Positions 1-6,010 are shown, counted from the stretch's first letter. The stretch: DNA of 9,051 nt from CAXSEF01 sp964236535 (GCA_964236535.1 CAXSEF010000116.1:1-9051); one strand, 5' to 3'. Notes: generated by a model not told the origin, from the sequence alone. A program made the numbers and translations.

Positions 1-8
1 GTCCGCCG

Positions 9-527
9 CTACTTGTGCCGCACGCTCCTGCTCGAAACCCGCCGCACGCTCGCCTTGCCGGCCGGCGCCCCGGCGCCGCAGTCCGACAGCGACACCGGCT
101 GGATGATGTCCTTGCCCGCCACGTAGCTCGACAGCTCCGAGGCGCCGCGCAGCGCCTGCACCTCGTCGAACATGCTCACGTTGCGCTCACAGAACGCGGT
201 CCCGGCCTTCAGCCCGTCGCTCGACTGCTCGTTGGCCAGCTGCGTCACGTAGTCGTCGTGCGCCTTCTGCCCCGACTTCCCGTACGAGCGCGAGAAATAC
301 GTGTTCAGCGCCTTTTCCTGCACGCCGAGGTCGGAATGGAACCGGGTGATGAACGCGTTGTAGCGCGGCTGCGCGTTGCAAGACAGCGCGGTCACCATCA
401 GCTCGCTCTTGAGCCCCTGCGTGTCGAACGCGGTGCGGTCGGCGGGCCGCGTGCACTGCCCCGCGGCAAGCACCGGCGGCGCGCCCAGCATCGCCGCTGC
501 AATCAGGCCGGACATCACGACACGCAT
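9..527 (-). CDS. Exported small protein of unknown function
   Basis: Predicted 172-residue protein. The start is the ATG at 525-527 because a GGGAGAG ribosome-binding site lies 4 bases upstream. The frame stays open further upstream, but that part is Arg/Pro-rich and precedes the signal peptide. The N-terminus (MRVVMSGLIAAAMLGAPPVLAA) is a typical Sec signal peptide with an A-x-A cleavage site, so the mature protein of about 150 residues should be periplasmic or secreted. It has four cysteines (in QCTRP, LSCNA, FCERN and SDCGA), which would allow two disulfides. The middle is helix-prone and polar (RYNAFITRFHSDL, ALNTYFSRSYG, AHDDYVTQLANEQS). I recall similar uncharacterised proteins from Acetobacteraceae but know no function. 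It is divergent from the lipoprotein gene at 864, and a palindrome at 598-615 sits in its probable promoter region. Confidence 0.8.
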   Translation of the reverse strand: MRVVMSGLIAAAMLGAPPVLAAGQCTRPADRTAFDTQGLKSELMVTALSCNAQPRYNAFITRFHSDLGVQEKALNTYFSRSYGKSGQKAHDDYVTQLANEQSSDGLKAGTAFCERNVSMFDEVQALRGASELSSYVAGKDIIQPVSLSDCGAGAPAGKASVRRVSSRSVRHK

Positions 528-596
528 GCGACTCTCCCACGACCGCCAGGACGCACCGCACCCCCGGTCGAAACGCTGCCATAAAGCTCGACATGA

Positions 597-625
597 GCTA
601 GACGGTCTAGACCGTGGTAATGCAA
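597..625 (-). promoter_or_regulatory. Candidate promoter overlapped by a TetR-like palindrome
   Basis: On the minus strand, TTGCAT (620-625) is followed after 17 bases by TCTAGC (597-602), a weak sigma-70-like pair about 70 bp upstream of the ATG at 527. The spacer coincides with ACGGTCT-AGACCGT (602-615), a perfect palindrome. It overlaps a second inverted repeat, CTAGA-CGG-TCTAG (598-610). TAGAC/GTCTA half-sites are typical of TetR-family operators. No TetR gene is in the window, so this is an operator candidate only. Confidence 0.35.
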
Positions 626-802
626 CAACATTCTCGAAATCCGGCCGATCTGGCGGCAAGCTGTGGCGTCCCGGCTGCACCCGGCCGGCGCCCGGGCCAC
701 GATCTACCCGAACCCGCCTGCCGCCGGCAAACCCGCAACCCCGCCTGCCGGCCCGAATCCGCATGCGCAGCATCTTTCCCTGCGCGCCGCCACAGGCTAT
801 CG

Positions 803-841
803 CTGTCCGCCCGGGCGGACAGGTGCCGGCCGGGCGGACAG
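803..841. promoter_or_regulatory. 20-bp perfect palindrome plus repeated half-site
   Basis: CTGTCCGCCC (803-812) is immediately followed by its exact reverse complement GGGCGGACAG (813-822). The same GGGCGGACAG occurs again at 832-841. The left arm can therefore pair with either right arm, the second giving a 10-bp stem with a 19-base loop. The block ends 22 bases before the GTG start at 864, so it lies in the probable leader or promoter of the lipoprotein gene. It could be an operator for a dimeric regulator with an extra half-site, or an RNA hairpin near the ribosome-binding site. Confidence 0.45.
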
Positions 842-863
842 CGCGGCATCGGAGAGTGGCAAC

Positions 864-1349
864 GTGACAGGCGTATCGATGCGGCTCGGCCTTGGCGCCT
901 CACTGCTGGGCCTCGCACTCCTGCAGGGCTGCGCGCCCAAGCCGCAGATCGTCGAGGCGGCGCCCCCGTCGCCCGACCTCTACGGCCGGATGAAGGCGGC
1001 GGGCTGCGAGGTCACCCCCATCGTCCTGCGCGACGGCGGCGAATCCAGCACCACGATGACCGTGACCAACGACGGCGGCTACTGCGCCGCCGCCGTCGCC
1101 GACACCGCCGGGCGCCCGTTCGAGGTCGGCCTGGTCACCGCCACCCCGGTCCACGGCAAGCCGCTCATCCACACCGTCGGGGCAAGGACCGAAATCGACT
1201 ACGCCCCCGCCACCGGCTTCACCGGGAGCGACAGCTTCATCGTCCAGCTCCGCGCGCCCAAGGCGGACAGCCTGCTGCATGTCACCGTCGTCGTCACACC
1301 GGTCGGCGAAGCCTACACCTCGGGGCACCCGGCGCCGCCCAGCAGGTGA
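864..1349 (+). CDS. Small lipoprotein with a C-terminal Ig-like (Big/cadherin-like) motif
   Basis: 161 residues from a GTG start, chosen because GGAGAG (851-856) lies 7 bases upstream. The ATG at 879 is a possible alternative but is 22 bases from that site. The N-terminus (RLGLGASLLGLALLQGC) is a lipoprotein signal, with lipobox LLQGC and the lipidated Cys at residue 23, so the protein should be membrane-anchored. The C-terminal half carries TPVHGKPLIHTVGARTEI followed by DYAPATGFTGSDSFIVQL. The 'Y-x-P-x-x-G-F-x-G-x-D-S-F' pattern is that of bacterial Ig-like/cadherin-like repeats, which end in a similar strand. Two further cysteines (GCEVTP and GYCAAA) may form a disulfide. A structural or envelope role is likely but the exact function is unknown. 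It ends one base before a hairpin cluster. Confidence 0.75.
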   Translation: MTGVSMRLGLGASLLGLALLQGCAPKPQIVEAAPPSPDLYGRMKAAGCEVTPIVLRDGGESSTTMTVTNDGGYCAAAVADTAGRPFEVGLVTATPVHGKPLIHTVGARTEIDYAPATGFTGSDSFIVQLRAPKADSLLHVTVVVTPVGEAYTSGHPAPPSR

Positions 1350-1463
1350 GTCCAGAGGCTCTGCCTCTGGACTCTCCGCCGAAGGCTAGCCTTTGGAATC
1401 CATTTGCCTGGGGCACGGGTTCCCAAAGGCCTCAGGCCTTTGGCGGGTCCGGGCAGAGCCCGG
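1350..1463. repeat. Four-hairpin intergenic repeat, copy 1; probable bidirectional terminator
   Basis: Four consecutive stem-loops fill the gap between the lipoprotein stop (1349) and the convergent cysI stop (1473). Hairpin 1 is GTCCAGAGGC (1350-1359) with GCCTCTGGAC (1363-1372) and a 3-base loop. Hairpin 2 pairs 1379-1387 with 1388-1396 and contains one G-U pair. Hairpin 3 is CCAAAGGCC (1423-1431) with GGCCTTTGG (1435-1443) and loop TCA. Hairpin 4 is CCGGGC (1449-1454) with GCCCGG (1458-1463). CCTTTGG at 1390-1396 can alternatively pair with CCAAAGG at 1423-1429. There is no T-tract. The position suggests transcription termination for both genes. The sequence style matches intergenic repeats I recall from Acetobacteraceae. 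A diverged second copy lies at 3280-3346 on the minus strand. Confidence 0.7.
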
Positions 1464-1472
1464 CCTGGCTTC

Positions 1473-3185
1473 CTACGCCGCCGCCCGCCGCTCCTCCGGC
1501 AGCAGCCCGAGCAGCGCCTCCCGCCCGGCCCGCGTGCACCAGTCCCCGAACCCCTCGCCGTCCCGCCCGTCCGCCGCATACGCCCCGAGCAGCACGTCCA
1601 GCGTCGGCACCACCTCGCCCGCCGCCACCTTCTCCAGCAGCTTGAACGACAGCCGCGTGCCCGCGAAGTCGCCGCCCACGTACAGCGCGTAGAACCCCGG
1701 CATCCGCCCCACCATGCCGATGTCGCCGGAATACGACCGGCAGCACCCGTTCGGGCACCCGGTGATGCGCAGGCTGATCTGCCGGTCGCTCAGCCCGTGC
1801 CGCGCCAGCGCCGCGTCGATCCCCGCCACGTACTCCGGCTGCACCCGCTCCGCCTCGGTCAGCGCCAGCCCGCAGGTCGGCAGCGCCGGGCACGCCAGGG
1901 CGAACCGCGCGAACGGCGTCATCGCCTCCGCCGCCACCACCTTGTGCGCGCGCAGGATCGCGTCGACCTCCCCCCGGTCCGCCTCCGCCAGGTTGGTCAG
2001 CAGCACGTCCTGCTGCGGCGTCATCACCGGGTCGGCCCCGAACCGCTGCACCACCTCGCGCACCGCGCCGCGGATCCGCGCCCCCCCCTCGTGGTCGGCG
2101 ATCCGCCCCGACGGCACCGGCACGCCCAGCCACCACGACCCGTCGCCCTGCGCGTGCCAGCCCAGCAGCTCCGGCACCACCAGCCGCGGCAGCGCCGGCG
2201 CCGGCTCCATCGCCCCGCCATAGTACTCAATGAGCGTCGCGCGCATCCACTCCATGCCGTTGTCCTCGACGACGTACTTCAGCCGCGCCCGCCGCCGGTT
2301 GCCGCGGTCGCCATGGTCGCGCTGCAGCCGGATCACCGCCTCGACCGCGCGCATCAGCTCGCCCGCCGGCACGAACGCCACCGGGGTTGCGAGGCGCGGA
2401 AAGGTGCGCGGGTTGTTGTGCGTCATCCCCTGGCCGCCGCCCACCGCCATGATGTAGCCGAGCAGCGTGTCGCCGCGCCCCGCGTCGTCGAACACCGCGA
2501 TCAGCGCCAGGTCGTTGCTCAGCACGTCGACGCTGTTGTCCGACGGCGCCACCAGCCCGATCTTGAACTTCCGCGGCAGGTAGGTCTCGCCGTACAGCAC
2601 CTCGGTCTCGTCGACCCGCGGGTCCGGCAGCTCGTCCATGAAGATCTGGTAGTACGCCCGCGAGCGCGGCCGCAGCGCGTCGGCCAGCATCCGCGCATCC
2701 GCCTGCAGCCGCAGGTGCTGGGCGTCGCGCCGCGGCGCCGGCGTCACCATCACGTTCCGGCTGACGTCGCCGCACGCGTTCATCGTGCTCAGCAGGGTGT
2801 GGTTGATCTCGGCGATCGCCGGCTTGAGGTCGCCCTTGAGGATGCCGTGGAACTGGATGCCCTGCCGCGTGGTGATGCGCAGCGTCGCGTTCGCCCGATC
2901 ATCCGCCAGCCGGTCCAGCCCGAGATACTGCGCCGCCGTCATCTGCCCGCCCGGCATCCGCACGCGCAGCATGAACTGGTATTCCTTCTCCAGCCCGGCC
3001 TGCTTGCGCGGGGTGGAGGTGTCGCGGTCGAACTGCTCGTAGCTGCCGTGGAACTTCAGCAGGTTGTAGGCATCCTCGCTGACCTGGAGGCCGCCCTCCG
3101 CCAGCTCGTCGGCCAGCCGCCCGCGCAAGCCCCGGCTCGCCGCCTTGAGGTGCTCCACCGCCGAAAGCTTCTTCTGCTCGCCCAT
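1473..3185 (-). CDS. cysI: Assimilatory sulfite reductase hemoprotein (beta) subunit
   Basis: 570 residues, the same length as E. coli CysI. It catalyses the six-electron reduction of sulfite to sulfide in the cytoplasm using siroheme coupled to a [4Fe-4S] cluster. The cluster ligands are visible as C432-x5-C438 (CPALPTC) and C477-x3-C481 (TGCPNGC), in the expected context ahead of EAER and GxVG. Anion and siroheme-binding residues of the family also appear: R76 in MLRVRMPGG, R143 in DVSRNVM, and K206/K208 in YLPRKFK. The TTRQGIQFHG segment (105-114) is the usual ferrite-reductase signature. The start is ATG at 3183-3185, preceded by GGAGAG at good spacing. An extra Cys482 sits beside the cluster ligand where E. 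coli has Gly. No cysJ is in the window, so the electron donor is elsewhere. The neighbouring cysK and Rrf2 regulator fit a sulfur-assimilation locus. Confidence 0.93.
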   Translation of the reverse strand: MGEQKKLSAVEHLKAASRGLRGRLADELAEGGLQVSEDAYNLLKFHGSYEQFDRDTSTPRKQAGLEKEYQFMLRVRMPGGQMTAAQYLGLDRLADDRANATLRITTRQGIQFHGILKGDLKPAIAEINHTLLSTMNACGDVSRNVMVTPAPRRDAQHLRLQADARMLADALRPRSRAYYQIFMDELPDPRVDETEVLYGETYLPRKFKIGLVAPSDNSVDVLSNDLALIAVFDDAGRGDTLLGYIMAVGGGQGMTHNNPRTFPRLATPVAFVPAGELMRAVEAVIRLQRDHGDRGNRRRARLKYVVEDNGMEWMRATLIEYYGGAMEPAPALPRLVVPELLGWHAQGDGSWWLGVPVPSGRIADHEGGARIRGAVREVVQRFGADPVMTPQQDVLLTNLAEADRGEVDAILRAHKVVAAEAMTPFARFALACPALPTCGLALTEAERVQPEYVAGIDAALARHGLSDRQISLRITGCPNGCCRSYSGDIGMVGRMPGFYALYVGGDFAGTRLSFKLLEKVAAGEVVPTLDVLLGAYAADGRDGEGFGDWCTRAGREALLGLLPEERRAAA

Positions 3186-3279
3186 CGTCGCTCTCCGTTC
3201 GCCCGCATCAAGCAGGGCCGGGCTCCCCTCCCGCATTCCAGCGACCCGAGCGGGCCATCGGAACCTGGCGCGGGCGACC

Positions 3280-3346
3280 GCCGGACCCACCAGAGACCGG
3301 GGGCCTCTGAAAACCCTTCTCTAGACAGGCTGTGCCGCTCCAGAGG
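3280..3346 (-). repeat. Four-hairpin intergenic repeat, copy 2 (partial, diverged)
   Basis: Read on the minus strand, CCTCTGG (3346-3340) is followed by GGGTTTTCAGAGGCC (3316-3302), loop CCC, then GGTCTCTGG (3298-3290) and TGGGTCCGG. This parallels copy 1: CCTTTGG, GGGTTCCCAAAGGCC, loop TCA, GGCCTTTGG, CGGGTCCGG. The stem differs by paired changes (AAAGG/CCTTT versus AGAGG/TCTCT, plus one G-U), so the fold is kept. It lies about 95-160 bp upstream of cysI in the sense orientation and could be part of its mRNA leader. Confidence 0.6.
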
Positions 3347-3582
3347 ATCAAGCGACAGCCCGATCACCTTCGCGTTGCCGCGCCGCCACTCCCCTGCAGC
3401 CGCGCCGCGATGCCGGTCGTGCACACCGCAGTGAAGTCGCGCGGAGGACTGAACAGGATCGCCCACGACCCGCCCGCCACCCACGCAAGCGGATGCTGCC
3501 CTGCGCGCTCGCCTGCCCGGAATCGGGCGCGGCCTGACCTGGCTGGATCGACAGGGCGCTCCTCCAGGCTGGCGAGGCCGAC

Positions 3583-3636
3583 CCCGCCGCGGAACCCGCG
3601 CCCGCCGCGGAACCCGAGCCCGCCGCGGAACCCGAG
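3583..3636. repeat. 18-bp tandem repeat, three copies
   Basis: CCCGCCGCGGAACCCG(C/A)G is repeated at 3583-3600, 3601-3618 and 3619-3636, with a single difference in the first unit. The unit contains the palindrome CCGCGG. A period of 18 keeps frame, and on the minus strand a short open frame (ATG at 3655-3657, to 3364) reads it as (L/R)GFRGG repeats. That frame has only a weak upstream AAGG and no other recognisable content, so I treat the element as a DNA repeat. Confidence 0.75.
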
Positions 3637-3667
3637 ATCGACGCAGGCCTGTTGCATCAACCACGCC

Positions 3668-3696
3668 TTGCGACAGTGGTTTGCCGATCATATAGT
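3668..3696 (+). promoter_or_regulatory. Sigma-70-like promoter facing into the Rrf2 gene
   Basis: TTGCGA (3668-3673), a 17-base spacer, then TATAGT (3691-3696): four of six and five of six consensus matches with optimal spacing, in a patch much richer in A/T than its surroundings. Transcription would start near 3703 and run antisense through the Rrf2 gene toward cysK. A chance match is possible, and the usage is inferred. Confidence 0.35.
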
Positions 3697-3712
3697 GATT
3701 TACCGATCATAT
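3684..3712. repeat. 10-bp direct repeat, possible operator
   Basis: CCGATCATAT occurs at 3684-3693 and again at 3703-3712, 19 bp apart, close to two helical turns. The second copy overlaps the TGA stop of the Rrf2 gene (3707-3709), and the first overlaps the candidate -10 box. The spacing suits a protein bound on one face of the DNA, with the Rrf2 protein itself an obvious candidate, but this is inference. Confidence 0.35.
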
Positions 3713-4156
3713 GGAGAAGCTGATCGGTTCCGCCAACGGCCGACGCAGCCCGGCTGCCTCGGCGCGCCGCAGCAGGTCGTCGAGGGTCAGCGCCTGCAAC
3801 CGCTCGCACAAGGAGGCGTCGAGCTCGTGCCAGAGCCTGTCCACCACCGCGTCCTGCAGCTCCCCGCGCGGACCATCCTCCCCGGCGGCGTCGTCGGCGG
3901 TCGCGGTGCGCACCACGTCGCACAGCTGGATCTCGCGCCGCGGCCGCCCCAGCCGGTAGCCGCCGCGCGGCCCGCGCACGCTCTCCAGCAGCCCGGAGCG
4001 CGACAGCGCCTGCAGCAGCGGCTCGATCCCCCGCCGCGCCAGCCCGGCGCGCTCGGCGATCCCCGCCGCGCTCACCGTGCAGCTCCGCCCGGCATGGAAG
4101 CCGACGTCGAGCATGATGAGCACCGCCACCATCGCCCTGTCGCGCCGCACCAGCAT
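3707..4156 (-). CDS. Rrf2-family transcriptional regulator, CymR-like, without Fe-S ligands
   Basis: 149 residues, normal for Rrf2 proteins. The start is ATG at 4154-4156, with GGGGAAG 5 bases upstream. A longer frame upstream exists but adds residues before the conserved N-terminal helix. The winged helix-turn-helix covers about residues 5-72: RDRAMVAVLIMLDVGFH, VSAAGIAERAGLARRGIEPLL (recognition helix about 38-50), and the wing VRGPRGGYRLGRP (60-72). IscR, RsrR and NsrR use a cysteine trio around residues 92-104. Here that stretch (GEDGPRGELQDAVV) has none, and the only cysteines are C26, C79 and C117, so a classic cluster is unlikely. This resembles cluster-free members such as Bacillus CymR, a repressor of cysteine metabolism that works with CysK. 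Its position, divergent from cysK (116 bp) and upstream of cysI, supports a role in sulfur control. The target and signal are inferred. Confidence 0.85.
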   Translation of the reverse strand: MLVRRDRAMVAVLIMLDVGFHAGRSCTVSAAGIAERAGLARRGIEPLLQALSRSGLLESVRGPRGGYRLGRPRREIQLCDVVRTATADDAAGEDGPRGELQDAVVDRLWHELDASLCERLQALTLDDLLRRAEAAGLRRPLAEPISFSI

Positions 4157-4272
4157 CCGCCGCTTCCCCCGACTCGCACCGCAGGCACCCTGGCCAGCCG
4201 CGCGCCACACCCGCCCCGCGGCACCCGCCCCGGATCAGCACCCACCCCGAGACATGTGCCAACTCGGCCCGG

Positions 4273-5334
4273 ATGTCACGCCAGATGAACGCATTTCCTC
4301 CCCCCGGCCGGCACCACATCGCCCCCGCGCCACCTCCCGGCGATCACGGCCCGCGCCCTGCCGCAGCGTCGGGTCCGCCGCACCCGGCGGCACGCGGCCG
4401 CATCTACGACAGCATCCTCGACACCGTGGGTGCCACGCCCCTGGTGCGCCTGCCGCGCCTGGAGGCCGAGGAGGCCAGCCCCGCCCGCCTCGCCCTCAAG
4501 CTCGAGTTCTTCAACCCGCTCGGCTCGGTCAAGGACCGCATCGGCCTCGCCATGGTCGAGGCCGCCGAGCGCGACGGCCTGATCTCGCCGGAGCGCACCA
4601 CCCTGGTCGAGCCCACCTCCGGCAACACCGGCATCGCCCTCGCCTTCGTCGCCGCCGCCAAGGGCTACCGCCTGGTCGTCACCATGCCGGAGGGCGCCTC
4701 GGTCGAGCGCCGCCGCATGATGCGCCTGATGGACGCCCGGCTCGAACTCACCCCCACCGCCAGCGGCATGGCCGGCGCCATCGCCCGCGCCCAGCAGATC
4801 GTCGACGGCACCCCCGGCGCCTGGATGCCGCGCCAGTTCGACAACCCCGCCAACCCCGACATCCACCAGGCCACCACCGCCGAGGAGATCTGGACCGACA
4901 CCGACGGCCAGGTCGACGCCGTCATCGGCGGCCTCGGCACCGGCGGCACGCTCACCGGCATCGCCCGCGCCCTCAGGCCGCGCCGCCCCGGCCTGCAGGT
5001 CATCGGCATCGAGCCGGCCGAATCCGCCGTGCTCAGCGGCGACGAGCCCGGCCCGCACGGCATCCAGGGCATCGGTCCCGGCTTCCGGCCCGGGATCCTC
5101 GACCTCGCCGTGCTCGACGCCGTGCTCACCGTGTCCGAGCGCAGCTCCATCGCCGCCGCCCGCCGCTGCGCCCGCACCGAGGGCATCCCGGTCGGCATCT
5201 CCTCGGGCGCCGTCGTGCACGTCATGCTCGAGCTCGCCCGCGAGCCCCGCTTCGCCGGCAAGCTGCTGGTCGGCATCGTGCCCTCCTTCGCCGAGCGCTA
5301 CCTGTCGACCGCCCTGTTCGCCGGCCTCGCATGA
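4273..5334 (+). CDS. cysK: Cysteine synthase (O-acetylserine sulfhydrylase)
   Basis: 353 residues, a fold-type II PLP enzyme that makes cysteine from O-acetylserine and sulfide in the cytoplasm. Visible motifs are TVGATPLVRL (51-60), the PLP lysine K87 in NPLGSVKDR, the substrate-binding loop TSGNTG (115-120), the PLP-phosphate loop GTGGTLTG (222-229), GISSGA (308-313) and the C-terminal ERYLSTALF. The first 42 or so residues are a Pro/Ala/His-rich, probably disordered extension not found in E. coli CysK. Catalytic-domain homology begins near GRIYDSILDT. The start is uncertain: ATG at 4273 or 4285 are both in frame and neither has a good ribosome-binding site. The gene is divergent from the Rrf2 regulator and its stop overlaps the next start as ATGA, indicating translational coupling. 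It could also be a CysM-type or cystathionine-synthase-like paralogue, but the motifs fit CysK well. Confidence 0.9.
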   Translation: MSRQMNAFPPPGRHHIAPAPPPGDHGPRPAAASGPPHPAARGRIYDSILDTVGATPLVRLPRLEAEEASPARLALKLEFFNPLGSVKDRIGLAMVEAAERDGLISPERTTLVEPTSGNTGIALAFVAAAKGYRLVVTMPEGASVERRRMMRLMDARLELTPTASGMAGAIARAQQIVDGTPGAWMPRQFDNPANPDIHQATTAEEIWTDTDGQVDAVIGGLGTGGTLTGIARALRPRRPGLQVIGIEPAESAVLSGDEPGPHGIQGIGPGFRPGILDLAVLDAVLTVSERSSIAAARRCARTEGIPVGISSGAVVHVMLELAREPRFAGKLLVGIVPSFAERYLSTALFAGLA

Positions 5335-6010
5335 CCGCTGCCGTCCCGCCGGACGCGTCCCCCACCGCCACCCATCCCCGCGTCGCCCCTCTCTCCGTCG
5401 CCCCCTCTTTCGCAGCCCCCTCCTTCGTAGCCCNNNNNNNNNNNNNNNNNNNNNNNNNNNNNNNNNNNNNNNNNNNNNNNNNNNNNNNNNNNNNNNNNNN
5501 NNNNNNNNNNNNNNNNNNNNNNNNNNNNNNNNNCGGGCCAGCTACCGCGACGCCATGGCCAGGCTCGGCGCCGCGGTCAACGTCATCACCAGCGACGGCC
5601 CCGCCGGCCGCTGCGGCTTCACCGCCTCGTCGGTCTGCAGCGTTACCGACGACCCGCCCACCCTGCTGGTCTGCCTCAACCGCACCAGCCGCAACAACGC
5701 CCGCTTCAAGGCGAACGCCGTGCTCTGCGTCAACGTGCTGACCGCCCGCCACGAGGCGCTGTCCGCCGCCTTCTCCGGCCCGCTCGAAGCCGAGGAACGC
5801 TTCGCCGCCGCCCGCTGGACCGCCGCCAGCACCGGCGCCCCCGTGCTCGACGACGCCGGCGTCGCCTTCGACTGCCGCATCGCCCAGGTCACCGAGATCG
5901 GCACCCACAGCGTGTTCTTCTGCGAGGTCGAGGCCATCCGCACCGGACCCGTCGAGGAAGCCCTGATCTATCTCGGCCGCGCCTACCACAGCCTCGCCAC
6001 GCCCGGCTGA
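5331..6010 (+). CDS. Flavin reductase (HpaC/RutF type), interrupted by assembly gap
   Basis: The start ATG at 5331 overlaps the cysK stop (ATGA). The first 34 residues (MTAAVPPDASPTATHPRVAP and a VAPSF-type repeat) run into 100 Ns. After the gap, 158 residues reading from 5534 begin RASYRDAMARLGAAVNVITS. They continue with GPAGRCGFTASSVCSVTDDPPTL, CVNVL, EERF, IGTHSVFFCEVE and a C-terminal LIYLGRAYHSL. This is the order and spacing of HpaC, the NAD(P)H:flavin oxidoreductase of two-component monooxygenases. It would make FMNH2 or FADH2 in the cytoplasm. With exactly 100 Ns the two parts are out of frame, but that gap length is a placeholder, so one intact gene is the simplest reading. The oxygenase or other partner is not in the window. 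Coupling to cysK suggests a role in sulfur metabolism, which is inferred. Confidence 0.8.
5382..5433 (+). repeat. 15-bp in-frame tandem repeat running into the gap
   Basis: Three degenerate 15-bp units (5382-5396, 5397-5411, 5412-5426) of the form GTCGCCCCCTCTTTC, followed by a truncated fourth (5427-5433) where sequence stops. They encode VAPLS, VAPSF, AAPSF, VA. The N-terminal linker of the flavin reductase is therefore a Pro/Ala/Ser repeat of unknown total length. Confidence 0.75.
5434..5533. other. Assembly gap (100 Ns)
   Basis: Exactly 100 N characters, the usual placeholder for a scaffold gap of unknown size. It lies inside the flavin reductase gene, directly after a 15-bp tandem repeat. 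The real missing length is unknown, so distances and frame across it should not be trusted. Confidence 0.95.

Larger units (their letters stand above)
528..863. other. Divergent intergenic region with two palindromes
   Basis: 336 bp between two divergent genes for exported proteins. Frames crossing it are low-complexity Arg/Pro-rich shadows with no ribosome-binding site. It contains an AT-richer patch at about 581-640 that probably holds the promoter of the leftward gene. It also contains a perfect 14-bp palindrome at 602-615 and a perfect 20-bp palindrome at 803-822, with an extra half-site at 832-841. These are listed separately. Confidence 0.6.
3186..3706. other. Long non-coding stretch upstream of cysI
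   Basis: 521 bp between the cysI start and the stop of the Rrf2 gene. It holds the second hairpin repeat (3280-3346), a small hairpin GCCCG-GAAT-CGGGC (3515-3528), the 18-bp tandem repeat (3583-3636), and an AT-rich promoter-like patch (3668-3712). Frames that cross it are Arg/Gly-rich and lack family resemblance. The cysI leader probably starts here, but I see no convincing minus-strand promoter near cysI and no riboswitch I recognise. Confidence 0.55.

Noticed and set aside
15..584. 189-codon plus-strand frame opposite the exported protein
   Set aside because: Arg/His-rich shadow. The minus strand has a signal peptide and a good ribosome-binding site.
3186..3420. Possible SAM or other sulfur-related riboswitch in the cysI leader
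   Set aside because: The stems present are explained by the intergenic repeat copy, and no conserved core of a known SAM riboswitch class was recognised.
1404..3434. 676-codon open frame on the plus strand opposite cysI
   Set aside because: His/Arg/Pro-rich composition typical of the antisense of a GC-rich gene. The minus-strand frame has full CysI motifs.
3583..3636. Possible CRISPR array
   Set aside because: Repeats are contiguous with no spacers and only three copies.
3364..3657. Small Gly-rich minus-strand open frame with GFRGG repeats
   Set aside because: Only a weak upstream AAGG, repeats explained by the 18-bp DNA triplicate, and it overlaps the structured region. Kept as a possibility under the tandem-repeat finding.
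4077..5741. Long plus-strand open frame overlapping cysK and spanning the N run
   Set aside because: Arg/Pro/His-rich shadow in another frame of cysK, and it passes through Ns.
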